DNA of 64,000 bases from Tenodera sinensis. Lineage: Eukaryota; Arthropoda; Insecta; Mantodea; Mantidae. The DNA is taken from the NCBI GenBank assembly GCA_030765045.1, contig CM060962.1, positions 96,620,912-96,684,911 on the forward strand, written 5' to 3'. The translations under genes were made by a program, and so were the position numbers. Shown here one piece after another: positions 48,815 to 61,280 of this stretch; the stretch's first letter is position 1, and the number at the start of each line of letters is the position of its first letter. The notes beneath the pieces were generated by a model that did no database searches, was not told where the DNA came from, and saw only the letters and a program-made list of their open reading frames with translations.

Positions 48815-48985
48815 CTCGCTGGGAGACGTGGTACGGCGTGCACTCAGCCTCGTGAGGTACCTGCGGGTGCAAATTAAGGAGCTACTTAAAGACAATTTCA
48901 CAGCTCCAGATTGTGAAAACAATGTTCTACGTCCCACCCCCTGGTACTGCAGAGGTGGGAGATGCAGGGCCCAGTCACTATTGCA
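48815..48985 (+). mobile_element. SINE fragment, family S5, 5' truncated
   Basis: It shares GCTGGGAGA, GGTACGGCGTGCACTCAGCC/GGCACGGGGTGCACTCAGCC, CTCGTGAGGT, GGAGCTACTT and AGAGGTGGGAG with the fuller copy at 56.69-57.01 kb. It ends just before LTR copy E. Confidence 0.75.
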
Positions 48986-49002
48986 ACCTGATTTTACAAT
49001 AT

Positions 49003-49295
49003 TGTGACGCCGGTCGCGGCGCAGAACAAAGGACAGTCGGGGGCTTAGCTACCTCACAACACATACCAGGCGCAGCGCGTATCCAAGTGCTCAAGGTCAA
49101 ACTGTCTCACACAACTCGCGCGAGCAAACAGATGACAACAATGAGCGCGGCACGTCACAGTTGTTTTCGAGATTATTCCAGAAGTGTCCGGTGACCGGCG
49201 TACTTACAGAAGTTCAAGAAAGGTCCGTATTACGTCATACTCACTATATAAGGAGGCGAGATAACGAGGGGGAAGTTAGTCTGTCAGCTTTTAAC

Positions 49296-49371
<76 letters not shown>

Positions 49372-49651
49372 CGCCAGCTGCGTTTTACGGTCGCGTCGAA
49401 AGCAAGATAGCGTAGCAGTTAATGAGTGTCGAGTGATTGTATCGTTCAAGTCAAGCTGTTTGAGAGACAGAGAAAATGAAGGACAGAAAGGAGTCACTGA
49501 AGGTTACGAGAATAAAACTGTTGTGAGTTGCAGATGCGCGAGGCAGAGTAGACTGTATTAACGTCAGTAAGAGAGAACTGTGTTGTGCAAGAGTTTTAGA
49601 AGAAAATAGTCAAAGAAATTAACTGAAGTGGACTTTTGTCGTGTCTGTTAT
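49003..49651 (+). mobile_element. LTR copy E of the CA-tract family
   Basis: It starts TGTGACGCCGGTCGCGGCGC, preceded by ATAT. Next come TATTACGTCATAC and a TATA box CTATATAAGGAGGCGAG (about 49241-49257). A (GT)n(GC)n tract begins 49298, about 50 bp after the TATA box, and ends near 49373. The downstream half matches copy C (GTCGAGTGATTG, AGAGACAGAG) and is the reverse complement of copies D and F. The 3' end near GTCGTGTCTGTTA is slightly diverged, and the flanking duplication is not exact. Confidence 0.8.
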
Positions 49652-49659
49652 AATAGTCA

Positions 49660-49695
49660 AGAAGTTCTTTTCTATGAACGTTTTAGGAGCTCTTT

Positions 49696-49727
<32 letters not shown>

Positions 49728-52055
49728 CTTTCGAATTCTTCACGAGAATTCGTTATCAACTATCCGTGAGGCATATTTGAACAGATCATATTATAACTTG
49801 GTGTAACGTGTAACTTCACATCAGTTTCTGTGTAATATACAACTGAAAATTAAATATATGGTATTTAACCTAAACATAACAGCCTGCAAAAGAACAGGTG
49901 AATACCAGAAGGCGACAAAACATCCTTCACAGAGTGCAACTTTTATTCATGTGGTCAAAATAAATGCGAACTATTTCCCCAATTCCAATTTCCTGAGGAG
50001 TGATACATTTTGCCACGATTACGTCCACATAGAGGCAGATAGAGAAACATTTAGAGCAAGCCACAGTGGTGAAATGTGTACTCAGGTGGATATTCATGAA
50101 CATTCAGTTTCCTAACTGAGCAATCATTATGCATCTATCTGCTATGTTAGTCAACTCGGACGACTTTGTACTAAGTGGCGTCTCATTTAGGTTAGTTAGT
50201 TGATGAAAGTGGGGGAACATTTGTTACCTGTGTAGTCTGCAGTGTCGTTACGCTCGAACTTGAGTAATTATCTACTTCGGGTAGCGGTGGAGCAGATGTG
50301 GTTGTTTTCGTGTTTGGAGGATTTCCTCTAATTCAGAAACAAAAGGCATTACCTTAGATGGCTACAGTTTACGCTTGCAGGGGTTCTGTAGTCAAAGCCA
50401 TGTCTCATCTCCGCAGAAACTGAAAATAATCCTGACTGACGAGAAAGAAAGAAGAACGTGAAAAAACTAAAGCATCCTCTAGCTCTTAAACTGATGAAGT
50501 CGAGATGCTTCTTTCTATCTTCGGCATATCAAAGTTAGGATTTTCACTGCAACTAAGGCACTTCTCCTAAGAAAGTGGCTGGTCGCGAGTCGATGTGACT
50601 ACGGCAACCAGAGCAACGGGGTAAAATACGTATATTTGCAGATGCAACCATTAACCTTGTTCGGTTACGATTTGAATAACTTTTTTTTTTTGTTTTGTTC
50701 GGCTCAATATTGGGATCATTTAGAACAGGCATGGGCATGAGCGATTGAACTTGTCTCATTCACCCCACATTCTCTAGCCCAGTGACGAAGGTTGTTTGAT
50801 ACAGCAAGCGCAGTGGTGGCTTCGTTCCTCCTCCGCGGTAGTAATAATTTCTACGCTGGTATTAAATGTATTGCTTATATTAAATATATTTTGCGCATAA
50901 TAATTATTACAGCCACCTATTCTGCTTAAGCAAATTGCATACGCTTCAAGTTTATAGCCTTCCCATTATTTTATGCACGTAACACTTTTACGGTGCCTTA
51001 TGATTAGCATATTTATTGTTTCTCTATACAATAAATAAAGCAGCAAAGTTCCATTGCTGTTTAGTTTTAAAACATCACCAAAGTTTGATTTATGCGGCTG
51101 ATCAAAGAGGCGTTTGATATTGTAACACTGTATTTGCAGATTGAAATCCGCAAATTAAACATCAATTTTTCCTGTTCTTGTAACTTACAACAAATTCTCT
51201 CTACCACTCTTCTCTCGCCACTGAATGAGGCCTGTTGGAGCCTGAATATCAGTTAAGGTGTGGGATGGCCGGTGGAGTGAGGCGAGAACGCGACAACGCG
51301 AGTTGCCCAGTTGAGCCCATCCCTGGTTCAGAAGAAAAGAACATTAGCAAAAACCAAAGGAACAGTCAAAAAATCGGAATTGGTGAGCTTGTATTGGAAT
51401 TGCCACTTCGGATTACTTTCATTATATGGCATTTGTGGCGGACTTATTGTTTGACAGCTGCATCTATTACATTTAAAATGGTTTTTTTTTTCCCTCGTAA
51501 AAATAAGATACTGCATTTTCAGAATAGATTTCGCTAAATCAAATTTAATTAATTTTGCGAAAATTCATTTTGATTAGCCATTCCATTAAGGTAAATTGAC
51601 TTTGCATACTTACAAATAAACAAAAAAGTCATTCAATTTTGTTTTGTGGAGACTCGAGCAGTTAGGGCAGGCTTCGACATAGCAACAAAATATGTTTTAG
51701 CGAAACTCGAAAAATTAATTTGAGAATTTCAATTTTGTAAAGCTCTCAAAGTAAGTTCAATAATTTTTAGCAGCTGTGTAAACAATTAGGTTTCGTTTTA
51801 CAGTGTTCATTACAATTCCAAGGAGAGGACAAACTGATATAAGACGTCGAAGTCAGTTAAGTGCGCAGCGAGCTACTTCACGTATCGATCTCAATGAATT
51901 GGAGTTGGAAGGTTGATTAGGATTGATAATCACTTATGAAGATTTGCAATCAAATCAATTTTAGTTAGCACGAAGTTTACGTGGTCATCTAGTTAGTTAT
52001 AAATTGCAATGAAAGTTGGTGTCTTACATTTGCATTTCTAGGGCCAAAATGACAA
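49660..52055. other. unannotated
   Basis: Poly(T) lies at 49710-49728 and 50682-50691. The 100-codon frame at 51235-51537 has no recognised content. Confidence 0.45.
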
Positions 52056-52059
52056 GTTG

Positions 52060-52100
52060 TCAACGGTCCCTAAATCCCACTCACTCTGTCACTCACTCTG
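52060..52100 (+). repeat. short ACTC tail of interspersed repeat
   Basis: CGGTCCCTAAATCCCACTCA followed by CACTCACTCT resembles the start of the 40.08-kb array. Confidence 0.5.
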
Positions 52101-52104
52101 CTTT

Positions 52105-54130
52105 TCTCTTTAGTGTTCACCGTATCTTGTTGTAGTCATTCTGATTTTGTGGCTGGGACCTAAAATCTCCCCCCCCCCCCAACCTTGGCTCAGTTACAGA
52201 AATTTTCGAACACTTATCTATGCCAAAAAGAAAGAAAACGAGCAGAAAGCAAAATAACCAAATTTAACTGTCCGTTTCCCAGAATTAATAGCTACAAATA
52301 ACTAAATTTTTCGTGGCTTTAATTAAGTATTGTTGATTCGACAGTGTCGATTAATAATATTTCATTTAATGACCACATATTCCCTGCGTAATGTGTTCTC
52401 TACCAAAGCCGCATCAGCGAGCACCTATAAAAGCTGGTAAAGACCAAGTGTGTTGGGATTCTGTTGTGTAACTTTCAACATGTGCTCAGCTTAACGTTTT
52501 CCCTTTATAGGCCTTGGGAGTTTTCAACGACCAACTTCGATCGCTCTATTGAGTCCCTTGCTACTAGATTACAAGTGAACAGAAAGCAACAGAAACAAAA
52601 TGAGAGGAACTGATCCTGAGAGGGTTGAGCAGATAACGATCTTTGCTTCTTGATTTGTGCAGCAGTACATAAAGTCTCTGCATGCTCCGAAAGTACTTTG
52701 TAACTGATACTGCAGAATAAAACTGTTTGGTGTAATGCAATTTTCTGCTTACTGATTCTACTTTGCTGCCCTTTCGATGCATGTAGCTACTTTGTAAGCA
52801 ATGAGACTCGCTAGATAAATTGTGAGTGAGATTTTCTCCTTTGTGTTGGAGGATCGGAGTAACTCAAACTTGCAAGACTTGCAAATGGCTCGATTTTGCT
52901 CTTAGAGACACCTATTCACCATATATAGCAGGGACTATTAACTGAATTACGTGTGTCGTATTACTGTCCGGTGGCTGTCAAACTTTCCTCCTCGCTCCAG
53001 TTCTATCGTGGAATTTATGGCTAAGCACTCGGAAAAGCAGATGCAGTCATGAGTTCAACCCACTTTGCACCTCTCTCGTGTAATTATTTTTTTCAGGATA
53101 TTGCATAAGTATATTTCATAAAATTACAGTAGATTTTATGCTTTTATTACTACAGGGATTTCTCCTGTCATTTGTCATTAGATTGGTCAAGGTTACCGTT
53201 ACCATGTGGTGCATGTGTGCAGTGAACGGTCGGTGGGATGAAGTACGTCCAGTTTTGAGATTAAGGGCTCGCCGAACAATTCCTCACCATGCATGTCATA
53301 GAATAATACTGGGAAACCAATTTTCAGTGGAATACGGTTACTGTGGAATCAGTGGACGCACTTGAATGCAAGGGATCACCAGCCGCCGTCTGCCGCTAAA
53401 AGGGAGGCTACAAAAATTAAAACCATTAACATTAAAAGCTAGAATTGGTAAAAAATATAACTTTTAGCTGTTTGTACAGTCTTATAAATTGAAGATTTAC
53501 CTTTAGCTTCATATGTATATTATCATTGTGGGCTCAATACTTATCTTTCAAATGTATTTTGAAAATGTTGCTTCATCTATCATTTTGTACCCTAATTTCT
53601 GTACCACTTCAGTAAAAATCAGAATTCGTATACTCTTTGGGGTGGAGTAAATACATTTTAGCTAATTGTTCAGCAAGGTTTGTTATATACATTTTGAGCC
53701 ATTTGAAGTATGATTGTGTCCATATGTTTAAGCAATGCGACTCTTTCCTTGGTATATATTTATATTCTGCATTCATACTTTGAACGGCTATTTCCTCTGA
53801 TAGTCTTTTCTGATGTAAATGGCCCATTTTTCGCAGGAATTGTTGAAGATATTGTGATGAAATTTTTATATAAAGCAAGACATCAATTCTGTTATTGGTC
53901 TACTTTAGTGTTAATAAGCTGATTAGTTATAGGCATTTAAGAAACTAACTCATGATAATTTTAATAAAAGCTGTGTAACCATTAAAAATTCAAAAATTCT
54001 TAATAAGCAGTATTATTATATAAAATTAGATTAGTGATCCAAGTGTGTAGGGTAATGGGGTCATGGTTAGTCCGTTAACATTGGCGGGATAGGTTTTTAA
54101 TCTCGAAATCGAGGGCCAGAACACTTAGGT
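52105..54130. other. unannotated; one TATA-like site
   Basis: CCTATAAAAGCTGG at 52424-52437 is a good TATA match with no visible gene after it. A C run lies at 52171-52180. Confidence 0.4.
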
Positions 54131-54139
54131 TGACGAGAA

Positions 54140-54525
54140 ACCGAGTGAAACGACTCCTCGGTGAAGAGTGAGGCTCGCAGTCAGGAGGTCCCTGGTTCGA
54201 TTTCCGTCTATCGTTCTCTTGACCTTGATTTTGTTATGTTCTTTCCTGGTCCGTAGGCAAATGCTGGGATGGTTTCATATATATTACGATTCCCTTTCCA
54301 TCATTTCCCCTCCATTACGTTTCCTTCTGAAGTTTCAAGGTGTATTTTTAGGTTTTGTGGCGTGTGACGGTGCAGCACGGATCTCACGGACAATCGCTTA
54401 AAGGAAACAGCACTTCTCGTGGATATCAGAAGGCTGCTTGATCGACGATACGTTAATCGCTCTCTGTGGGTAGCTCCAGCTGTGGAACGGGTCTTTAAGC
54501 CCAGAACTTTTACGGACCTCTGCGC
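54140..54525 (+). mobile_element. tRNA-derived SINE, family S6
   Basis: A B box CCCTGGTTCGATTTCC lies at 54190-54205, after a diverged head with GTGAGGCTCGCAGTCAGG. The body TTTCCTTCTGAAGTTTCAAG, GTGTATTTTTAGGTTT, GGCTGCTTGATCG and GGGTAGCTCCAGC matches 16.87-17.13 kb. It is longer than the other copy. Confidence 0.7.
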
Positions 54526-54529
54526 GTCT

Positions 54530-55330
54530 CTGTGGCCTGTAGCCTTCTGTGGTTCTTTCATTTCATTCCTTCATCCTGGGGGGGGGGGGGTTGTTAGCGC
54601 AATAGATCTATTTAAGTCACAGTACATGGGTGTCCTGCGTTGTGTTACTTGTAAACTATCGATGGGCGAGAAGATGTAACATTAGTCACATTAGTCAACC
54701 CTCACGATCGTATGCTAGGCTATATTCCGAACAAACAAGAAATGAATGACTACCTCGTAAACGAGCACTATAATTATTCTCTGTAACTCTAAGTGAGTGG
54801 AAGCTGCGCAACTCTCTGAGTGTCCAGCAGTGAGAATGTTCTGATGTCGAAAGCTCCGAGCATTCCGTAGCCCGTCTTTAAGCTTAAGGACCAACACCTA
54901 ATGACCGATTGGCAGAGATGGGCGTTGGCTTAGCGGCAATTCCAAAGAATTCAACGTGACCGGCTTTACACAGAGTTAAAGTACTGCCAAACTTACCATG
55001 GAAATAATTAGTTTAAACTCAGCCTTCAAATAAAATCTTGTTTGAAAGAACACGTTGAGTAAATCACTTCCTAGCGCTAAATGTAACGTTGTATTCTAAT
55101 TAAACGGACACTATTTTGTGAAAAGAGCAATTAAAAGGCGTGGAACACTTATGTAAGGACTAATAAATGCCTACGCAGAACACAAGCAAGTATTGTTTGC
55201 CTTAAACGCAACAGTTAACATACTCGATATAGTGCCTGTAGTGCCGAGATAACAACTACAATTAACACCATCTACGGTTATATCCTTGCCGTGCGAATGT
55301 TTTAGGAGAAGCTGCTGGTATTAATCATGC
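54530..55330. other. unannotated; G run
   Basis: A G run of about 12 lies at 54579-54590. No gene was found. Confidence 0.45.
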
Positions 55331-55767
55331 TCGACTGTGTGTGCAAAGGCGGTTAAATAAAAAATTATCGAAAATGAGTTATCCACAGCATTTGATGTAA
55401 TTTTGTGTGCTCTACCCACGTGTCTCATCGGTTAAGTTATATCACTTATAATAGCCAAGTAACATGAGTGTGCAAGAGGAGGTATGTCATGAAGTGATCA
55501 GTTGTGCGTGTGCAAAGGCGGTTAAGTCACTCACCAGCAGTACAAAGTTGGTTAAGTCAGTAATAAAGCTGACTTAACTTGCTATGCACTACAAATTTAA
55601 ATGGCTTACCCAACTTGACACTACACCTATCTGATGACTGAGTATTTATTTTCATTGCACTAATATGAAGATTGAATAATGCGAAACAACTAACTCTGAC
55701 TTGTCAACACTACACATGAAAAGATAAAGTATTGCAAGTCTGTATATAATTTCAGTAAAAACACAGA

Positions 55768-56460
55768 GAAACCAGTTACCATCTCGTGTCACTTTAACTA
55801 CTTACATGAAGAATATTTAAATGCTGTTCCTGGACAACATGTTGCTTGGAGGATATACGAAACTATTTTTGATGATCTTGAACTGCAGAAACCAAAAGTG
55901 GACGCATACCAGATATATGAAAGACTTAAGTTGTAGATAGAGAACTCTGAAGGCCAAAAATACTTGAGTTTGAGAGTAAGAAATGCACCAAGAAAAGGTT
56001 GACCTGGCAAATCGGGTGCTCCATCAATCGCCCTCTAGTTGTTAACCAGGAGGCATTCTCTGAAGATGCCCAACGCAATCTTGGACGAAACGTCAGAAAA
56101 TTCGTCGACTGGACCACGGCCTTCAAGCCCAAAATCTACCATCTATTGGATAAAAGATCATTTGGAGGGACATGGAGTAGCTCTGTTTTCAAAAGGTTTC
56201 CTTCGGGCAATTATTTCTCAAGTATAAGTTGAGGAAAGATGATGATGATTTCACATTTGCCAGTTTTCTCAGAAGAGGAAATAAATATGCAGGTATCAAA
56301 CCTTTAAGAAGTATTCTGGTCCAAATACAGTGAACCTAGCAAAAAATAGGACTTGCTAGACGTACTTCCATTTATCTCAGCCACATTCTGTGAATTCTAG
56401 GGCATTGAAAATATCTGTGCTCTTAGTATACTTCCAAATGCTGATACTAATGACGATGTT
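55768..56460 (+). pseudogene. unidentified coding remnant inside TIR element, interrupted
   Basis: The first part (55768-55937) reads HFNYLHEEYLNAVPGQHVAW, then YETIFDDLELQKPKVDAY and YERLKL before a stop. A different-looking stretch follows (about 55990-56230). Coding-like text then resumes with FSEEEINMQVSNL (about 56262), VFWSKYSEPSKK, LLDVLPFISATFCEF and IENICALSIL. The two outer parts have similar composition and could be one protein broken by an insertion. I do not recognise the family. By position it could be the element's own transposase or an accessory protein. Confidence 0.4.
55990..56232 (+). mobile_element. inserted repeat segment within the remnant
   Basis: GC-richer than its surroundings; two frames stay open across it. 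It contains TCTGAAGATGCCCAACG and GGACGAAACGTCAGAAAA, a pairing of motifs (GAAGATGCC ... CGAAACGTC) that I associate with 3' regions of invertebrate retroelements. The limits and the family are uncertain. Confidence 0.35.
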
Positions 56461-56689
56461 GAGTGAAGAATGTATTTTTATTATTCATTATATTTTGGAC
56501 GCTGAAAACAATTTCATGGACATTTAAAGAAACTATAGCATTTAAGTCATAATAATAAAATGACTTGTTTCTTTAGTGTTATATTATATTTTGCCAAGTT
56601 CATTAAGTTTAACAACCTTTTATAAAAGGTAAAAAATATTTACTATGCTAGTATAAGATACTATTTTCAAATACTACAGTAATATCGGG

Positions 56690-57010
56690 GTTGTCTCCTT
56701 AGTGCGGTGGTAGCGCTTCTGCTTATCAAGCGTGAGACCAAGGTTTGATTTCCGGCACCAGCGTGGGGATTTTCTCCCACTGGGAGATCTGGCACGGGGT
56801 GCACTCAGCCTCGTTAGGTCCCTGAAAGGCCAGTCGAGGAGCTACTTGATTGAAAAGTTGGGTCCTGATTGCGTAGACTGCATAACCGGCCGGGAGGAAC
56901 CGGGATGCTGAGCACCAGTACCGCACCACACTCTTGGCGCCTGTGGTAGTTAGAGGTGGGGGCTGCAGCGGCTAGGCGGTAAGGGCTGTTGCGCCTTGGG
57001 TAACTGTTAT
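56690..57010 (+). mobile_element. tRNA-derived SINE, family S5
   Basis: The head CTCCTTAGTGCGGTGGTAG (A box) is followed by CCAAGGTTTGATTTCCGG (B box). The body GGCACGGGGTGCACTCAGCC, GGAGCTACTTGA and GGGGGCTGCAGCGGC is shared with 48.82-48.99 kb. It sits inside the TIR element and so inserted later. Confidence 0.8.
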
Positions 57011-57636
57011 TACTGCAGTGATATGTCTTGTTTAGTTATCCTTGTACTATTTTTATGCTGTCATTTTCTCAAGTTCTGTTAACTGTGACTTCTATATAAA
57101 TATGGTGGTATTTCATCCCCATGAGAACTACAAGAATTGATTACACACTTAAAAATACAATTTCATTGTATATTCTAGTGGCAAACAATAAATCTTCCAC
57201 TGAAACCATTAATATAATACTTGTGTGGCAGTGGATATGTCAAAATGCACCGTGAAAAGTCACATAAATAATTCATCCACCCTCCAACCCTTCAGATAAT
57301 CCTCAGATAAGGAATGAAGATTTATAGGAATTAAAGCAACCTGATGTATATATTTACAGTATTAACCAACGAATATTTTTTGCAAAATGTATAGAATTTT
57401 GGCACATGATGGATTTGGGAAGTTGATTGTAATCTTTAATTTAGTTTTTCACATTATGAGGTTTTCTGACTTAACCGCTTTTGCACACCCAATCGAGTTA
57501 ATATTAACTGAACTTACAGTATGTCATCAAAGTAACAGGAAGGCACTATAATAGGAAAGTATGTATATACTGGTAATTTCCAGTAGCTTCGCTCTCTATA
57601 GCAGTAATAGAATAATACAACGTTAATGCTACATAT

Positions 57637-57988
57637 TGCAACAAAGACGGCAATTTCACAAATCCCACCTGTGGCACTAATGTTCCAAAATACAAATGTC
57701 CAGTCTAGTTACCTTTCTGTCACTATGTTCTCCAACGAAAACCTTTGCACTAATACACAGTTCTCTTTTACTGACATTAACACAGTCTGCAGTCCTTCAT
57801 GATCTTACAACTCAAAAGAGTTTTCTTCTCGTAATCTGGACTCACTCGTTTCTGCCTGTCTTTCTTGACTCTCTATCCCTGAAACCACTGACTGACGATA
57901 CAATCACTCGACACTCATTAACTGCTTCGCTACCTCCCTTCACGACGCGTCGGTTCTCAAATGCACGTGAAACACACACACATACACG

Positions 57989-58048
<60 letters not shown>

Positions 58049-58304
58049 AACTAAAGCAAAAAACTGACTGACTCACCACTCTCGTTGGAACTCTCTTTTG
58101 TTGGAACTTCTATAAATACCGCCGGAAACTTCACGAATAATCTTGAAAACCCTTAGTGGTTCTGCCGCTCTGATTGTGGTCATGTGTGTGAGTGGTGTGA
58201 AGCCGCTTGACATTGAGTGCCTTTGATACGCGCCGTGCCTGTTGTGTTGTATGAGGTAGTTTGGCCCTGACCGTCCTTTCTTGTGCGCCGCGGCCAGCGT
58301 CACA
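57637..58304 (-). mobile_element. solo LTR, copy F of the CA-tract family
   Basis: The minus-strand start TGTGACGCTGGCCGCGGCGC and end CCGTCTTTGTTGCA are flanked by a perfect 4-bp repeat ATAT (57633-57636 and 58305-58308). It is 668 bp. The CA tract lies at 57972-58045 and the TATA-like region at about 58109-58119. Colinear with D: CTTTGCACTAATACACAGTT, CAGTCCTTCATGATCTTACA, CAATCACTCGACACTCATTA and CTGCTTCGCTA. No partner LTR is present. Confidence 0.85.
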
Positions 58305-58309
58305 ATATT

Positions 58310-61255
58310 TACCTTAAAGGAAACTGAGCTATATTTTCGTTATTACTCTTTCATTCCAAAGCTAGAAAGAAAGGTATACAAACAAACGTAGTGTTTCCTG
58401 TTCAGTGAGTTTCTGTGTTTCTTAGGAAAGATTTTAATTTTAAACTATATGCAGACTGAGTAGGAGACTATTTTTGCAAACGTACCGTTATGCCTGTTGC
58501 ATGGCGAGAGTATCCCTATTACATTATCCCTATCCCTCCACTATTTAAAAATGTCTTGAGGTGTACATATCGCAGTGAATGGAGGGGGAGTAGACAATGG
58601 AAGCAGTAGATTAAATGCGGGTAATGGAAGTGGCATGTGGCCTTCAATCGAGCTAGGCAACTTGACTTTATCCTAGTAGTACCAAATTTAGCGCAGCTCT
58701 CGTTGGCAAGCTTTCGTTGCGTTATATCTACTCAGCATGAAAAATAAATGTATCAAGTAACTGAATTTGTGCCTGAGTGGAAACCTGTATTGAAATGAAG
58801 TACATAACTATAAAGAATACAGCCAGCAACTGGTATGATACAAAAATGAAAATCGTGGGAGTTATAATGTTAATGAGACTTCCTTTAGGGGTCCCACAGA
58901 CAGACATGGTACAGGTACGATGCGGTTTGTGGGCTTACTGTAGAACAATACGACTCGCATATACGTTTGTAACATACACACGGGCGCGGTCTATGGGTGA
59001 TCGTGATAAAATCACGTATTCGTGAAAATCCTAGGTGCCAGTTAACTAATCGTTTTTTTTTAAAAACACATGTATTTGTTTATTTATTTAAAAACATCCT
59101 ATACTTAGTTACTCTCCTCAACACAGAGGTAACCTGTGCATCTTCTTCAAACTGACAATGCATTATCTACTTATGTTATGCAAGGGTTAGAAAGCAATGA
59201 AATCCTTGTCCTTTAGGATTTAACGTCATTTGAATACTAGCTCAAGTAGATGATTAGTTCTAATAGGCTATTATGAACAGCTACTACTTGAAACTTATTC
59301 ATGTATTCTTGGTACAAACAGCCATTATGAGCTTTTGAGTCGCTTTTCACAAGTCAGAACCTTCTGTGTATTGGAGAGCTGATATTTCGGCTTCCTAAAG
59401 TGTTTTTATACATTTAATACTGGCAAAAAGTCCTTATTTGTGTTAGAGACCAATCCTGTCAGCCAATATCTCATTGGTTTGAATTCAAGTGCTACACAGA
59501 CATTTTATCCTGTGTCTAAAGGGCAGGCCTGGGTGAATTGTTAAAGGGAGGGAGTACAGAAACATATCACCTGAATGGCTGGCAAATATGTTGCATAACG
59601 ACGGTTCACACCACCCGCTGGGTGGATGCGCCTCGCATTGACATGGTGTCAAATGTATAGCACTCAAATGTTAAGCCACAAGCACGGGTCGGTTTCAGGC
59701 CCAGGAGTAACAGAAAATGAGACAATAACACAAACATTAAGTGGAATGCTAAAACAATCTAAAGGATGAAGACTGGGCGTGGCAGAGACGGTTTAGTGTT
59801 TCCTTACCAACATAAATCGCTGCACATTACATCGGCACGATTTCATGCACCCGTTCATGTTCAGTCTGCCACTCCCGGATGGTGGACCCAGGTTCTGCTG
59901 TGATAACTACTCTGTTGAGCGAGAAAATGCAGATTATCTTGATAACGTTTTAGATCGGAGAGGCATAAAGCTGGCGGCTGTAATAAAACAAGAGCCAGCC
60001 ACAAATGTCTTTGGAATGGAGTAAGGAGATGATTGTAGCAGCCGCAATGATACTTGCAAGAAAAAATGGAGTGTTGTCAGCTCTTTTAAATTGTCCAAAC
60101 TCAAGATGCACAATAAAGATAGCAAATGACTATTACTGAGGCAGAGCTATCTTGGCACGTGTTACAAACCCACCAGTGAATCGCTTACGATGCTCATTAG
60201 ACAAAACACTGTCTGCTACGCTTCTCGAAAATGTATAGCAAAACAAGGTACCCTTGTGAGAAGCGCCTGTCAATGGCAAGCGATTTAGAAAGAGAGGTAG
60301 ATATAATCAAGCAGCACGTTGATGGGCGTTAAAGTGAAAACAAGGAGATCCTTCTCGAGACTAACTAGTGGTAATGAATTGATTACTTTGTAAGAGATGC
60401 AAAGACCATTAGTTTGATGCTCGTTACGCTTGCTAAACGTGTTCAGAGAAAGAGCTAGACGCCTCTTGGATTTCTCTTTGTACACATTTCATTTTCATTA
60501 GAGAACGTGATCTCAGAAAAGAGCTCAGGGCGACACTTTGACGTTCATAAGCTGTCAGTTAAAGTGCGTATAAGGTAATAAAACTACAAGGGAGCTATCA
60601 AAGTATTCAAAAGGCAGAAGACCTTTGAAGCTTCTGTAGCTACCAATAAATAAATCGGAGTAAAGAACTAAAACTGTGATGGCGAAAAATACGTCTGCTT
60701 AAGAGCTCCTCGTGCAAGACATCACGCCTTTGATTCATCGACCACACACTTATTTATGACTGCTTTGCAGAAATTATATGCAATAACTTTGTTTATCTGC
60801 AAAAGAGATGTGACCAATATTTCTCAAGTGTGCTACATGAAAAGTGCAACCAGCGACAGTGTTAAGACACGAACTCGTGAATGAAAGATTTGCAACTGAG
60901 GTTAGTTCTCATAACTGGCAAATGCCGAAGAGGTACCCTAAATCTTGGCTTGAAAAGTTTTTTCCCAATTATTTGACTTCATATACCACCTGTGGTGATG
61001 CATGCAGTAAGAGCGCGCTATAAACACTATTCCAAATGAAAAGCAACGGACGATCCATCTCGGTGCTGTCTCGCCTACAAAGCACATAATCCGACAGCTT
61101 CTGTCCAAACCTACAGGTCACAAAGAGCAATAAAAGTCATGTAAAAATTCAGTGCAACTACCAAGCTTATTCGCATTTTAGACGAGAAAACTAATACTCA
61201 TAGAAACTGCATATAAATAACACGCTTATTAATATTGCCAAACTTAAACTAAAAG
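58310..61255. other. unannotated
   Basis: Short frames only (82 codons at 58777-59025 plus, 63 at 59934-60125 minus), none recognised. Confidence 0.45.
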
Positions 61256-61259
61256 TCCA

Positions 61260-61280
61260 AAAAAAAAAAAAAAAAAAAAA
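61260..61280. repeat. poly(A) tract
   Basis: About 21 A. It could be the tail of a retroposed copy, but no source sequence is recognised. Confidence 0.85.

Larger units (their letters stand above)
55336..57491. mobile_element. TIR element of unknown superfamily, duplicated left end
   Basis: The right end, read inward, is TGGGTGTGCAAAAGCGGTTA, continuing AGTCAG (57467-57491). Two left candidates match: TGTGTGTGCAAAGGCGGTTA at 55336-55355 and TGCGTGTGCAAAGGCGGTTA at 55505-55524, the latter also continuing AGTCA. GGTTAAGTCA-like motifs recur at 55432, 55551 and, inverted, at 55571. The enclosed DNA contains an unidentified coding remnant and an inserted repeat, then a SINE at 56.69 kb. No target duplication was resolved. 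Confidence 0.6.

Noticed and set aside
56060..56094. Hammerhead ribozyme (CTGAAGA ... GAAACGTC)
   Set aside because: The core letters fit, but I could not draw a convincing stem II directly adjoining the core, nor a stem I. A covariance-model search would decide.
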